A stretch of DNA of 7,075 bases from Methylovulum sp. (GCA_028713595.1 JAQTNZ010000132.1:1-7075); one strand, 5' to 3'; numbered from the stretch's first letter, positions 1 through 5,823 are shown. Made by a program: numbers and translations. Notes: generated by a model not told the origin, from the sequence alone.

Positions 1-1
1 C

Positions 2-394
2 CTTGCGCTATTGCTGGTGGCCGCTTCTGGTGCCGCCTCTGCCGCTGAAAGTTTATCCCGTCCGCCCGCTAGTATTGTCGGGGTGGGTAATGCGCCCTGT
101 TCCGATTTTGTCGCCACTTACGGGGCGATGGAGAAAATTAAACGCCATGAGGACGTGGACCCGGCGACGCTGGCTAAAACGTATGAGGATTATGGCAATT
201 TTACCGGTACTTTGGGCGGTTTTTTTGCCAGTGCTATGATGGAACACGGTGATAGGAAATGGCCGTTTAAAAGTATGGATTATGCTATGTCACTGATTTA
301 TGAGGCTTGCCAGCATAATCCGTCCAGCCGTTATATTGATATTGTCCATGTTATGTCGAAAGCGTCCTTTCCTAGGGGGGTGAGGTGGAAATGA
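2..394 (+). CDS. Secreted small protein, HdeA-like, 5' end outside window
   Basis: The reading frame is open from the first bases of the window to a TGA at 392-394 (130 visible residues), so the true start lies upstream. It opens with the hydrophobic core of a signal peptide (LALLLVAASGAASA) and a likely cleavage site at ASA|AE, which predicts a periplasmic or secreted product. The mature part has exactly two cysteines: one early in 'APCSDF' and one late in 'YEACQHNPSS'. A glycine-rich 'FTGTLGGFFASAMM' lies between them. A C-x-D-F start, a Gly-rich middle and a late Cys-x-x-NP are typical of small HdeA/HdeB-like periplasmic proteins, whose two cysteines form a disulfide. HdeA itself is an acid-stress chaperone, but that role is not shown here. 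Real coding is well supported; the family is inferred from pattern only. Confidence 0.7.
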   Translation, partial: LALLLVAASGAASAAESLSRPPASIVGVGNAPCSDFVATYGAMEKIKRHEDVDPATLAKTYEDYGNFTGTLGGFFASAMMEHGDRKWPFKSMDYAMSLIYEACQHNPSSRYIDIVHVMSKASFPRGVRWK

Positions 395-472
395 TGGCCT
401 AGCCGCCTCTCTTTGTATACGGTGAACGGTCAAGTGTTCGGTTTTTGGGCGCAGTTATCTTGACCGCAACGG

Positions 473-489
473 GCGGGCAGGATGCCCGC
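473..489. repeat. GC-rich REP-like palindrome
   Basis: GCGGGC (473-478), a 5-nt loop AGGAT and GCCCGC (484-489) form a perfect 6-bp stem. It lies in the otherwise featureless stretch 395-551 downstream of the HdeA-like gene. Neither side has a T-run, so it is a poor intrinsic terminator. Short GC-rich palindromes of this kind are typical of dispersed REP elements. Copy number elsewhere in the genome cannot be judged from one window. Confidence 0.4.
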
Positions 490-551
490 GCTCCCTCACG
501 TTAAAAACTTGATCGTTTGCAGTCTATCTATGGCGAGCATCCGCCGCTAAG

Positions 552-571
552 GGCGGCATTTTTACGCCGCC
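552..571 (+). terminator. GGCGGC/GCCGCC hairpin, possible terminator
   Basis: GGCGGC (552-557) pairs perfectly with GCCGCC (566-571) around the 8-nt loop ATTTTTAC, and a T5 run follows at 576-580. An alternative stem CCGCC (541-545) with GGCGG (552-556) would put the loop T-run immediately 3' of the hairpin, which is more terminator-like. Either could end plus-strand transcription from the HdeA-like gene. On the minus strand the same stem contains the stop codon of the possible 51-aa ORF in its loop. Confidence 0.35.
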
Positions 572-717
572 TTGCGTTTTTGTTGTCCGCGCCTATAGTC
601 TTTCATGCACTCACAGGCGTAAAGCAAGCAATGCGCGTATTTGTCATGTTTTGCCGTTGCCGATAACGGGGTAACAGGGCGGCTGTTAGGTTTGGGTTGT
701 GGCGATGGCGTGTGCAT
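562..717 (-). CDS. Possible 51-aa basic protein downstream of the Cys-rich gene
   Basis: This minus-strand ORF starts with ATG at 715-717 and ends with TAA at 562-564, giving 51 residues. It begins 4 nt after the stop of the upstream gene (TAA-TGCC-ATG), a spacing that allows translational coupling; it has no Shine-Dalgarno of its own. The N-terminal third is Pro-rich (MHTPSPQPKP). The rest has a compact run with three cysteines (HCLLYACEC, residues 29-37) and a basic tail (MKDYRRGQQKRKAA). I do not recognise a family. The close-set cysteines and basic end could suggest a small metal- or nucleic-acid-binding protein, but this is speculation. A competing 39-aa frame starts with the ATG that overlaps the upstream stop (TAATG) and looks less protein-like. 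It could also be a chance ORF within a repeat. Confidence 0.35.
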   Translation of the reverse strand: MHTPSPQPKPNSRPVTPLSATAKHDKYAHCLLYACECMKDYRRGQQKRKAA

Positions 718-721
718 GGCA

Positions 722-1012
722 TTAATGTTGGTTAGCTTTTACATCAGTCCTTAAGGCTTTTAAAGCGGTTTTGCAGGTATCAGAGAGATGAAAAGACGGA
801 TTGGCTTTTTTATAAGCAAAAATGCACTTAAGCAGTCCTGAGCCTATTTTTTCGCTGCCACAATTTGCGGTGGTGGCATCGGCGGCACAGGCGGCCTCCG
901 CGTTTTGCTTGGCGGCGATGACATCGGCTTTTGCGTGGGCGGTGGCGACAAATAGGGTGCTGGCGGCCAGACAAACAAGCACGGCCAAATGACGGTGGGT
1001 TTTTTTGTTCAT
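722..1012 (-). CDS. Secreted four-cysteine small protein (Cys-rich repeat-like)
   Basis: This encodes 96 residues. A clear signal peptide has a basic start (MNKKTHRH), a hydrophobic core (residues 9-23) and a probable cleavage at AHA|KA after residue 27, so the mature product is about 69 residues and periplasmic or secreted. The mature part has four cysteines, Cys42, Cys51, Cys63 and Cys80, with the pattern 'C-x3-D ... NCGSEKIGSGLLKC ... LSDTCKTALKAL'. This resembles one and a half units of the Cys-rich repeat known from Golgi apparatus protein 1 (Pfam Cys_rich_FGFR), which also occurs in small bacterial exported proteins; function there is unknown. The start is set by GAGGAG at 1021-1026, 8 nt before the ATG. 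The possible 51-aa ORF follows after 4 nt. Coding is well supported; the family is a pattern-based inference. Confidence 0.78.
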   Translation of the reverse strand: MNKKTHRHLAVLVCLAASTLFVATAHAKADVIAAKQNAEAACAADATTANCGSEKIGSGLLKCIFAYKKANPSFHLSDTCKTALKALRTDVKANQH

Positions 1013-1190
1013 ATAAAAGGCTCCTCGTTAGTTTAACTTTGCATAAACAAAGCAAAAAATAAGCCAATAATAAAAAATAAGGGCTTAGGTGGTTTTTTTA
1101 AGGTAAATGGGGGGTATAAACCGTTTACGGCATGTCGGATTGGGCAAATCAACCACAAATCTATACAGGGGCGGGGGCTGTTGGTGACGT

Positions 1191-1221
1191 TTGACAAACG
1201 GATTTTATTTGTGCTTATGAT
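1191..1221 (+). promoter_or_regulatory. Possible sigma70 promoter, plus strand
   Basis: There is a perfect -35 hexamer TTGACA at 1191-1196 and a -10-like TATGAT at 1216-1221 (5 of 6 matches). The 19-bp spacer is longer than ideal; shifting to TTATGA gives 18. It points away from the Cys-rich gene and toward the 3' end of the hydrolase, where no plus-strand gene exists. It would therefore start either a short non-coding RNA or antisense transcription. Confidence 0.4.
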
Positions 1222-1227
1222 ATAGCT

Positions 1228-1290
1228 AAAGCATGACAAATTGATTACGGCATCCAGTCCTTCAAGGATTGGAAATATTGAAGGTTTTTA
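1228..1290 (+). ncRNA. Candidate short RNA with terminator hairpin
   Basis: If the promoter at 1191-1221 fires, transcription starts near 1228. The stem CCTTCAA (1259-1265) / TTGAAGG (1278-1284) is perfect over 7 bp, encloses a 12-nt loop and is followed directly by T5 (1285-1289), an intrinsic-terminator layout. A second hairpin, CCAGTCC (1254-1260) / GGATTGG (1266-1272) with one G-U pair, overlaps and excludes the first, so two alternative folds are possible. The predicted transcript is only about 62 nt. The terminator stem is only 3 of 7 G-C, so support is moderate at best. Confidence 0.27.
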
Positions 1291-1336
1291 TCCAAAAAAA
1301 TCATCAATCCATATTGCTTAAGCCATACCAAACGCC

Positions 1337-4018
1337 TCACCGCCGCCATTCATCAATCAAAGCGGCGACCAACGCTGTCCAAGTTTGGTGGGAAGCGCCT
1401 AAACCCTTGCCGGTTTCGGCATGGAAATATTCATGGAACAAGATATGGTCTTGCCAGTGTGGGTCTTGCTGGAAGTGGCGGTTATCGCCGTAAATGGGCC
1501 GTCGGCCTTGGGCATCGGGCACAAATAGCCGGATCATGCGGTTGGCGAGTTCCCTCGCCAATTCCCCTAGGTTTAGGGTGACAGGCTGCGGATTATCGTC
1601 CAACACCACATCTAGTAAAAAAGTCGGCCCCAAGGCCCTATCAAGCTTGCGCAAGGCTTCGATCATCAGGAAACCCGCCGGAAACCAGACCGGGCCGCGC
1701 CAGTTGGAGTTGCCGCCTTTAAGCTTGGATTCGGCTTCGGCGGGTTCATAACGCACTTCGCCAGCCCCGTATTTAAAAGGTTGTCCGGCATGTGCCTTGG
1801 ACAGGCTGCGCATCCCAAATTGCGAGAGGAATTCATCTTGGTCAAACACACGGGTCAACAGCCGCGTGATTTGCTCTTGGTTGGGCACGCTCAATAAATA
1901 AGTGATTTGTGGGCCTTGGTTTAGGCGATGGCAACTGAACTGGGCAAAATGGTTGCGGTTGGTCAGAAACCAATCCAAGTTCGCGCTAAAACTAGGGAAC
2001 GGTTTTAGCCAATCCGCTTCCAGCCGTTCCACGGCAAACAGCGGGATTAGCCCGACCAGCGAGCGCACCCGAAAGGTGTCAAAACTATCATCAGGATGCC
2101 TAAGCACATCGTAAAAAAAACCGTCCGCCTCGTCCCAGAGTTGGTAGTCACGCCCGCCCATCTGTTTCATAGCGGCGCCGATATAGACATAGTGCTGTAA
2201 AAACTTGGTCGCCAAGCCTTCGTAAGCGTTATTTTCGCCCGCCAGTTCCAAAGCTATCCGCATCATGTTCAGGCAGAACATCGCCATCCAGCCCGTGGCA
2301 TCCGACTGCTCCAGCACTTCGCCTTGCGGCAGGGCTTGGCTGCGGTCAACCACGGCAATATTGTCCAAGCCCAAAAAGCCGCCTTCAAAGACATTGTTGC
2401 CGTGGTTATCGACTTTGTTGGTCCACCAAGTGAAATTGATTAGCAACTTATGGAAACAGGTTTCCAAAAAAGTGCGGTCGGTCTTATGGTGCAGGCGTTT
2501 TTCCATATCGTAAACCCGCCAAACCGCCCAGGCATGGACAGGCGGGTTCAGGTCGGAAAAGTCCCATTCATAAGCGGGCAATTGCCCGTTAGGATGCTGG
2601 AATTGCTCAAACAACATCAGCCACAGTTGGTTTTTGGCAAACGCCGGATCAACCAAGGCCATCGGCACCGAGGCTATCGCCAAATCCCAGGCGGCAAACC
2701 AAGGGTATTCCCATTTGTCGGGCATCAACAGCACCCGCATGGAATTGAGGTGCTCCCAGTGTTGGTTGCGGATTTTTTTGCGGGATGCCGGTGGCGGGGT
2801 GCTGGGCAAATCGCCATGCAGCCATTGGTGGACATCGAACAAATACACCTGTTTGCTCCACAGCAATCCGGCCAGGGCTTGCCGCTGGACGCACCGCTCC
2901 GCAAGCGTGGCTTTGGGCGGGTGCAAACCCTCATAAAAAGCGTCCGCTTCTTGCCGCCGTTGGCTAAACACGCTGTCAATATCGGCAAACGGTTGCGGCA
3001 TGGCTATCGGTGTTAACCGTAGCGTCAATTGCACCGATTCGCCAGCGGGGATGTCCAGGCGATAATGCAAACAGGACTTAGTGCCGGTATGTGTGGGGTT
3101 GACACAGTCCTCGCCGTTGATGAGATGGCGATGGAAGGCATTTTTGACATAGGGCGAGTGGTTGGTGGCATCAGCCCCGTACACCCGTTGGTTATCGGTC
3201 TCGTTATTGGTGAATAGGGGTGTGCACTCGCCATCGGCATACAGATACCGTTTGCCGAGTTGATAAGGGAACAATAACCCCGGCAGGGCGGGCATGTGTG
3301 AGCTGTCCGCCAGCAAGCAGGTATGGGGGGCATTGCCTTCGACCTTGAACAGCCGGATGGTCGGCTCTGCCCCACGCGGTTCTGACCAGGCCCAGGTATT
3401 GCGGAACCACAATTGCGGCAGGATATGTAGCGGAGCGGCGGCAGGGCCGCGATTGTAGGCGGTGATGCGGATGCAAATGTCATCGGGGGAGGCTTTGGCG
3501 TATTCCACTTCGACATCGAAATAACGGTTTTCATTAAAAATGCCAGTGTCCAGCAATTCAAATTCATCACCGCCACCCGCCCGCCGTTGGTTTTCGCGGA
3601 TCAGCGTTTGATAAGGGTATTCCCCTTGCGGGTATTTGTAGAGATAACGCATATAGCTATGCGTTGGCGTATTATCCAGATAAAAGTAGTAGTCTTTGAC
3701 ATCTTCGCCGTGGTTGCCTTCCCACATATCCAGGCCAAAGGCGCGTTCTTTCAGGATAGGGTCACGCCCGTTCCAGAGCACGAGGGCGAACACCAAAAGC
3801 TGGTAACGGTCACAGATGCCCGCCAAGCCATCCTCGCCCCAGCGGTAGGCCTTGCTCCGCGCCAAATCATGCGGCAAATACCGCCAGGCATCGCCATTGG
3901 CGCTGTAATCCTCGCGCACCGTCCCCCATGACCGTTCACTGAGATAGGGCCCCCAACGCCACCAAGGCGGTTGTTCACCGACATTCTCCGCTATCCGGTT
4001 AGATTCGCTGTTGCTCAT
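1337..4018 (-). CDS. MGH1-like glycoside hydrolase (GH63-clan glucosidase)
   Basis: This complete protein of 893 residues has the usual length for the large bacterial 'glucosidase / MGH1-like glycoside hydrolase' family. It has no signal peptide, so it should be cytoplasmic. The N-terminal half opens with the family's diagnostic block [19 protein letters not shown] (21-39), then [20 protein letters not shown] (49-68) and [15 protein letters not shown] (101-115), and likely forms a beta-sandwich. The catalytic (alpha/alpha)6 barrel spans about 375-893: [13 protein letters not shown] (435-447), EGGFLGLDN (545-553), WRGPVW (773-778) and [19 protein letters not shown] (862-880). By analogy with GH63 and mannosylglycerate hydrolases, Asp552 is the probable general acid and Glu863 the general base. 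The substrate, an alpha-glucoside or a solute such as a glycosylglycerate, cannot be decided. AAGGAG at 4028-4033, 9 nt before the ATG, supports the start. Nothing looks broken. Confidence 0.95.
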   Translation of the reverse strand: MSNSESNRIAENVGEQPPWWRWGPYLSERSWGTVREDYSANGDAWRYLPHDLARSKAYRWGEDGLAGICDRYQLLVFALVLWNGRDPILKERAFGLDMWEGNHGEDVKDYYFYLDNTPTHSYMRYLYKYPQGEYPYQTLIRENQRRAGGGDEFELLDTGIFNENRYFDVEVEYAKASPDDICIRITAYNRGPAAAPLHILPQLWFRNTWAWSEPRGAEPTIRLFKVEGNAPHTCLLADSSHMPALPGLLFPYQLGKRYLYADGECTPLFTNNETDNQRVYGADATNHSPYVKNAFHRHLINGEDCVNPTHTGTKSCLHYRLDIPAGESVQLTLRLTPIAMPQPFADIDSVFSQRRQEADAFYEGLHPPKATLAERCVQRQALAGLLWSKQVYLFDVHQWLHGDLPSTPPPASRKKIRNQHWEHLNSMRVLLMPDKWEYPWFAAWDLAIASVPMALVDPAFAKNQLWLMLFEQFQHPNGQLPAYEWDFSDLNPPVHAWAVWRVYDMEKRLHHKTDRTFLETCFHKLLINFTWWTNKVDNHGNNVFEGGFLGLDNIAVVDRSQALPQGEVLEQSDATGWMAMFCLNMMRIALELAGENNAYEGLATKFLQHYVYIGAAMKQMGGRDYQLWDEADGFFYDVLRHPDDSFDTFRVRSLVGLIPLFAVERLEADWLKPFPSFSANLDWFLTNRNHFAQFSCHRLNQGPQITYLLSVPNQEQITRLLTRVFDQDEFLSQFGMRSLSKAHAGQPFKYGAGEVRYEPAEAESKLKGGNSNWRGPVWFPAGFLMIEALRKLDRALGPTFLLDVVLDDNPQPVTLNLGELARELANRMIRLFVPDAQGRRPIYGDNRHFQQDPHWQDHILFHEYFHAETGKGLGASHQTWTALVAALIDEWRR

Positions 4019-4165
4019 GACAGAACACTCCTTTAGCCACGCCTAACATCCTGCATTGGCTAGGATGCCGCTTGATTCAAGCTGACTGGCTTACCTGGAG
4101 CAAGTTCCGAAGCTTACCGAATTTAGGGAACAGGCTTCAACCGCTTGGCAGACTTGTGTGCTGGC

Positions 4166-4648
4166 TTAACGCAATACCGACCACCAAAACACCCGCCCTA
4201 CTATGTTGAGCTGGTCTAGCTCTTCATTGGTGCAGTTGATGTCTTGGTATTCGTTATTGTTGTAACAGCCGATGCGGACACCGCCGTCATCGGTGTGGTA
4301 TAGGCGTTTGATTTGTAGTTGCCCGTAGTAGCGGATAGCGTAAATATCGCCACTGTTAATCTGGGTGCTGGAGGTGTCGATGCCGACGGTGCAGCCATCG
4401 GGCATGACCGGGTCCATGCTGTTGCCTGAGACTTTAATGCAGGTGGCGCTGTCTAAGGTGACTCCGACCCGTTTTAGGGTTGATTTGGCAAGGCGTTGTT
4501 TAAGTGCGTAAGTTTCCATAATTAGCCATCTTGGGTTGCAAAAGCAGGACAGTTGTAGAGGGTTATCCGGCAATGGCATTGTGCTGTCCCCATTCATCAA
4601 TGCCGCCGGACCATCGTTCTTATTTTTAAAATTAGCCACCCAAATCAT
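4166..4648 (-). CDS. Stand-alone S24 (LexA/CI-type) peptidase domain, no HTH
   Basis: This frame of 160 residues carries the Ser-Lys protease domain found at the C-terminus of phage-type repressors. Ser77 sits in VSGNSMDPVMPDG (73-85) and Lys114 in GQLQIKRLY (109-117). The end IGRVFWWSVLR is typical of XRE-S24 regulators. These usually have an N-terminal helix-turn-helix of about 70 residues; here residues 1-43 are unlike any HTH, and I found none upstream in the other minus-strand frames. No Ala-Gly cleavage site precedes the domain. The start is uncertain: Met1 (4648) lacks a ribosome site, Met24 (4577-4579) has a preceding GGGGA, and Met44 (4517-4519) begins the conserved part. It could be a functional UmuD-like short protein, a dominant-negative fragment or a decayed prophage repressor. 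It lies 147 bp upstream of the hydrolase on the same strand. Confidence 0.72.
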   Translation of the reverse strand: MIWVANFKNKNDGPAALMNGDSTMPLPDNPLQLSCFCNPRWLIMETYALKQRLAKSTLKRVGVTLDSATCIKVSGNSMDPVMPDGCTVGIDTSSTQINSGDIYAIRYYGQLQIKRLYHTDDGGVRIGCYNNNEYQDINCTNEELDQLNIVGRVFWWSVLR

Positions 4649-4703
4649 CTTAGGCCATAGGGCTAGATGTAGGGTGTAAACCTTCCTCCCAGAGCCGTCG
4701 CTT

Positions 4704-4717
4704 GGCGTTTAAACGCC
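4704..4717. promoter_or_regulatory. Perfect 14-bp palindrome, possible operator
   Basis: GGCGTTTAAACGCC reads the same on both strands and lies 56 bp upstream of the first possible start of the S24 gene. S24-type repressors usually bind such palindromes in front of their own gene. Because this S24 protein lacks an HTH, the binder would have to be another protein. No confident -35/-10 pair was found beside it. Confidence 0.35.
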
Positions 4718-4802
4718 TTACTGACGTGTAATGACGATAACAATAAAACCTGCCAAATAATATTAACTAATACCTAAAAACCAGTGGATTCTTCACTCGT
4801 GC

Positions 4803-4839
4803 CTATGGCAAGCCCCTTTTGCAATGGGGCTTGGCTTAG
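4803..4839. repeat. Imperfect 37-nt inverted repeat
   Basis: CAAGCCCC (4809-4816) pairs perfectly with GGGGCTTG (4826-4833) around a 9-nt loop. The stem continues outward to 4803/4839 with two mismatches. There is no T-run on either side. Its role is unknown: it may be a REP-like or mobile-element remnant, or a U-tract-less terminator. Confidence 0.4.
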
Positions 4840-5235
4840 CAAATACATTAATGTTCAATAATTTAATGGGTGTGGGGCGTGTATTGGCAGGGTGTTGCCA
4901 GGCGGATAAAAAAAGCAATTTTTTTAGGCTTTTTTCAATTTTTGGTGGATTTCATAATCAGAAAGCGATTATTGTCCGCAAGGAAGGACGGTAATTGCTG
5001 GCTTAAGGATGCGTTAGGCAGCCAGATAGGCGATGTGGCGTGACTGGATAGCGGCGATGCCGGTGTCCGGCACACTTTTAGGATGGATGATGGGGGATAC
5101 TTATGGATGCCTATATAGCGGCTTGGATGCTGGCAAGCAGGTGTTATCCCGATTATTGCCATTACCAGGACGGCCCTTAAATAGGTCAGATCAGTTTGAG
5201 GAGGGGGGGAAAGGCGATTTAAACATTTTGCGGGG

Positions 5236-5264
5236 CAGTAAGGTACATTGTATGTACCTTACTG
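5236..5264. repeat. Perfect 12-bp inverted repeat with a second small hairpin
   Basis: CAGTAAGGTACA (5236-5247), the 5-nt loop TTGTA and TGTACCTTACTG (5253-5264) form a perfect 12-bp stem. A second hairpin, GGGTT (5264-5268) / AACCC (5273-5277) with a 4-nt loop, abuts it. Together they begin 16 nt beyond the stop of the 57-aa membrane protein gene on the minus strand, where they could end or stabilise its mRNA. There is no U-tract, so this is not a textbook terminator. A protein-binding site or transposon-end remnant are alternatives. Confidence 0.5.
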
Positions 5265-5292
5265 GGTTGGCTAACCCGCTTAGGGCAACAGG

Positions 5293-5466
5293 CTAGTCGC
5301 ATAAAACATGCTCGGCCTGACCTTTTTTGCGGTTGACGTTGACATTACTGGCGACCGCAGCGGCGGCAAACAGCGCGGATGAGATGATAAACTCACCTGA
5401 AACAAAACCTAACAAGCCTGTGGCAAAAACCACGCCGATTAAAACGTCTTTATAAAATTCATTCAT
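5293..5466 (-). CDS. 57-aa small membrane protein
   Basis: The ATG is at 5464-5466 and the TAG at 5293-5295. The product begins MNEFYKDV and has two short hydrophobic stretches: LIGVVFATGLLGFV (residues 9-22) and IISSALFAAAAVA (27-39). Gly-Glu (24-25) separates them, and a polar, basic tail follows (NVNVNRKKGQAEHVLCD) with one cysteine near the end. It most likely sits in the inner membrane as a helical hairpin with both ends inside. I do not recognise a family. AGGA at 5474-5477, 7 nt before the ATG, is a good ribosome site. A sigma70 promoter is well placed at 5518-5546 with a 45-nt leader, and a strong inverted repeat follows the stop. The complete promoter, ribosome site and ORF set argues for a real gene. 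It is divergent from the propeller protein gene. Confidence 0.68.
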   Translation of the reverse strand: MNEFYKDVLIGVVFATGLLGFVSGEFIISSALFAAAAVASNVNVNRKKGQAEHVLCD

Positions 5467-5493
5467 GGGTTAATCCTATGTAAGTTACATTAA

Positions 5494-5511
5494 ACAGTTC
5501 TCAGGAACTGT
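5494..5511 (-). promoter_or_regulatory. Hairpin/palindrome at predicted mRNA 5' end
   Basis: ACAGTTC (5494-5500) and GAACTGT (5505-5511) form a perfect 7-bp inverted repeat with a 4-nt spacer. Given the -10 at 5518-5523, transcription of the 57-aa gene should begin at about 5510-5512. The hairpin would then be the first thing in the mRNA, ending 27 nt before the start codon. It could protect the 5' end from decay, or act in DNA form as an operator over the start point. Confidence 0.45.
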
Positions 5512-5517
5512 GGCTTA

Positions 5518-5546
5518 AATATAGGGCAGGTTGGTGTGGTTTACAA
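5518..5546 (-). promoter_or_regulatory. Sigma70 promoter of the 57-aa gene
   Basis: Read on the minus strand, TTGTAA (5541-5546, 4 of 6 matches to the -35 consensus) and TATATT (5518-5523, 5 of 6 matches to the -10) are separated by an ideal 17 bp. Spacing to the small membrane protein start is sensible. Confidence 0.55.
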
Positions 5547-5570
5547 TGATACTTTAAATACATAGATTGT

Positions 5571-5607
5571 TTCATTAATGAGCGTATTTAATTCATTAAC
5601 GATTCAT
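5571..5607. promoter_or_regulatory. Helically phased TTCAT direct repeats
   Basis: TTCATTAA occurs at 5571-5578 and 5592-5599, and TTCAT again at 5603-5607. The offsets of 21 and 11 bp are close to two turns and one turn of DNA. The repeats lie just upstream of the -35 of the 57-aa gene and within the space shared with the divergent propeller gene. They are candidate activator sites, though AT-rich sequence could produce this by chance. Confidence 0.3.
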
Positions 5608-5619
5608 AAAGGGGGTGTA

Positions 5620-5722
5620 AGGTGCGCAAACGGATTTTTTGTAGCTACAATAAGACAAAAGCCGGTAATGCCCAAAGCATCTGCAAGCATCCCTACTTTG
5701 GATAGGCGTTTTTTGCCAACCT
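5620..5722 (+). ncRNA. Candidate structured RNA element, weakly GEMM-like
   Basis: AGGT (5620-5623) plus GCAAA (5626-5630) pair with TTTGC (5712-5716) plus ACCT (5719-5722), a 9-bp closing helix interrupted by a 2x2 internal loop. Inside are the self-complementary TTGTAGCTACAA (5639-5650) and an ATGC/GCAT hairpin (5668-5671 / 5677-5680). 'GCAAAC' followed by a hairpin and 'GACAAAAGCC' recalls the cyclic-di-GMP-I (GEMM) riboswitch, whose core is GCAAAC...GACGCAAAGCC with a 3' strand ending in GUUGC. However, the GAAA tetraloop and exact core are missing. It lies 100 bp upstream of the secreted propeller gene. No upstream promoter was identified. Confidence 0.25.
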
Positions 5723-5731
5723 AGTTCCCGA

Positions 5732-5761
5732 TTGCACGGCAATGGCAGGGGCGCGTATACT
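5732..5761 (+). promoter_or_regulatory. Possible promoter of the propeller protein gene
   Basis: TTGCAC at 5732-5737 (first three bases match the -35) and TATACT at 5756-5761 (5 of 6 matches to the -10) have an 18-bp spacer. The expected start is near 5768, giving a leader of about 55 nt before the ATG at 5824. Transcripts from here would skip the structured element at 5620-5722. Confidence 0.45.
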
Positions 5762-5823
5762 TAGCTTACCTGACATTGCCTTATAGCATAGACAAACCTA
5801 CCCATTAAATCAAGGAGATAACC

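Larger units (their letters stand above)
1013..1336. other. Intergenic spacer, 324 bp
   Basis: This lies between the convincing start of the Cys-rich gene and the stop of the glycoside hydrolase; both are on the minus strand. It is AT-rich at 1037-1105 and holds the Cys-rich gene's leader, in which I could not fix one promoter. It also holds a plus-strand promoter and terminator pair described separately. A 9-bp direct repeat TTACGGCAT sits at 1125-1133 and 1245-1253. For the hydrolase, the only terminator-like signal is a weak 4-bp hairpin (1305-1316) followed on the minus strand by a T7 run (1294-1300). No credible gene is present. Confidence 0.6.
4649..5292. other. Long region without a convincing gene, 644 bp
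   Basis: Two medium ORFs here (plus 5033-5296 and minus 4935-5162) overlap each other, have no good ribosome site and read like random sequence, so I leave them out. The region holds the palindrome at 4704-4717, an imperfect long hairpin at 4803-4839, and an A7/T7/T6/T5 tract series at 4908-4943 likely to be curved or terminator-like. It also holds a 12-bp perfect inverted repeat at 5236-5264. It may be decayed mobile or prophage DNA, consistent with the HTH-less S24 gene next to it, but no recognisable remnant is left. Confidence 0.5.

Noticed and set aside
1033..1239. 68-aa minus-strand ORF with a hydrophobic C-terminus
   Set aside because: No ribosome site, and the hydrophobic end comes from an AT-rich leader of the Cys-rich gene.
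2450..3016. 188-aa plus-strand ORF inside the glycoside hydrolase, and a 114-aa one at 3587-3931
   Set aside because: Both are antisense to a highly conserved gene, have no recognisable domain, and are expected shadows of a GC-biased coding strand.
4019..4165. Search for a promoter of the hydrolase, with a 13-bp palindrome at 4070-4082
   Set aside because: No -35/-10 pair with acceptable matches was found; the palindrome is short and AT-centred, so no claim is made.
4884..4900. Sigma54-like TGGC...TTGC pattern
   Set aside because: The GG-to-GC spacing is 9 nt rather than the required 10, and no gene follows.
4649..4900. Search for an HTH segment or SOS box that would complete the S24 gene
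   Set aside because: No frame on the minus strand gives an HTH-like stretch, and no CTGT-N8-ACAG LexA box is present.
5012..5022. GTTAGGC resembling an integron attC core site
   Set aside because: No matching inverse core (RYYYAAC) at a suitable distance and no cassette-like gene.
5033..5296. 87-aa plus ORF, and the overlapping 75-aa minus ORF at 4935-5162
   Set aside because: Poor ribosome sites, no family resemblance, mutual overlap, and the plus ORF runs through the 12-bp inverted repeat and into the end of the 57-aa gene.
5622..5705. 27-codon ORF with a GTG start and a G-rich site 6 nt upstream
   Set aside because: Too short, odd composition, and lies wholly inside the possible RNA structure; no support beyond the G-run.
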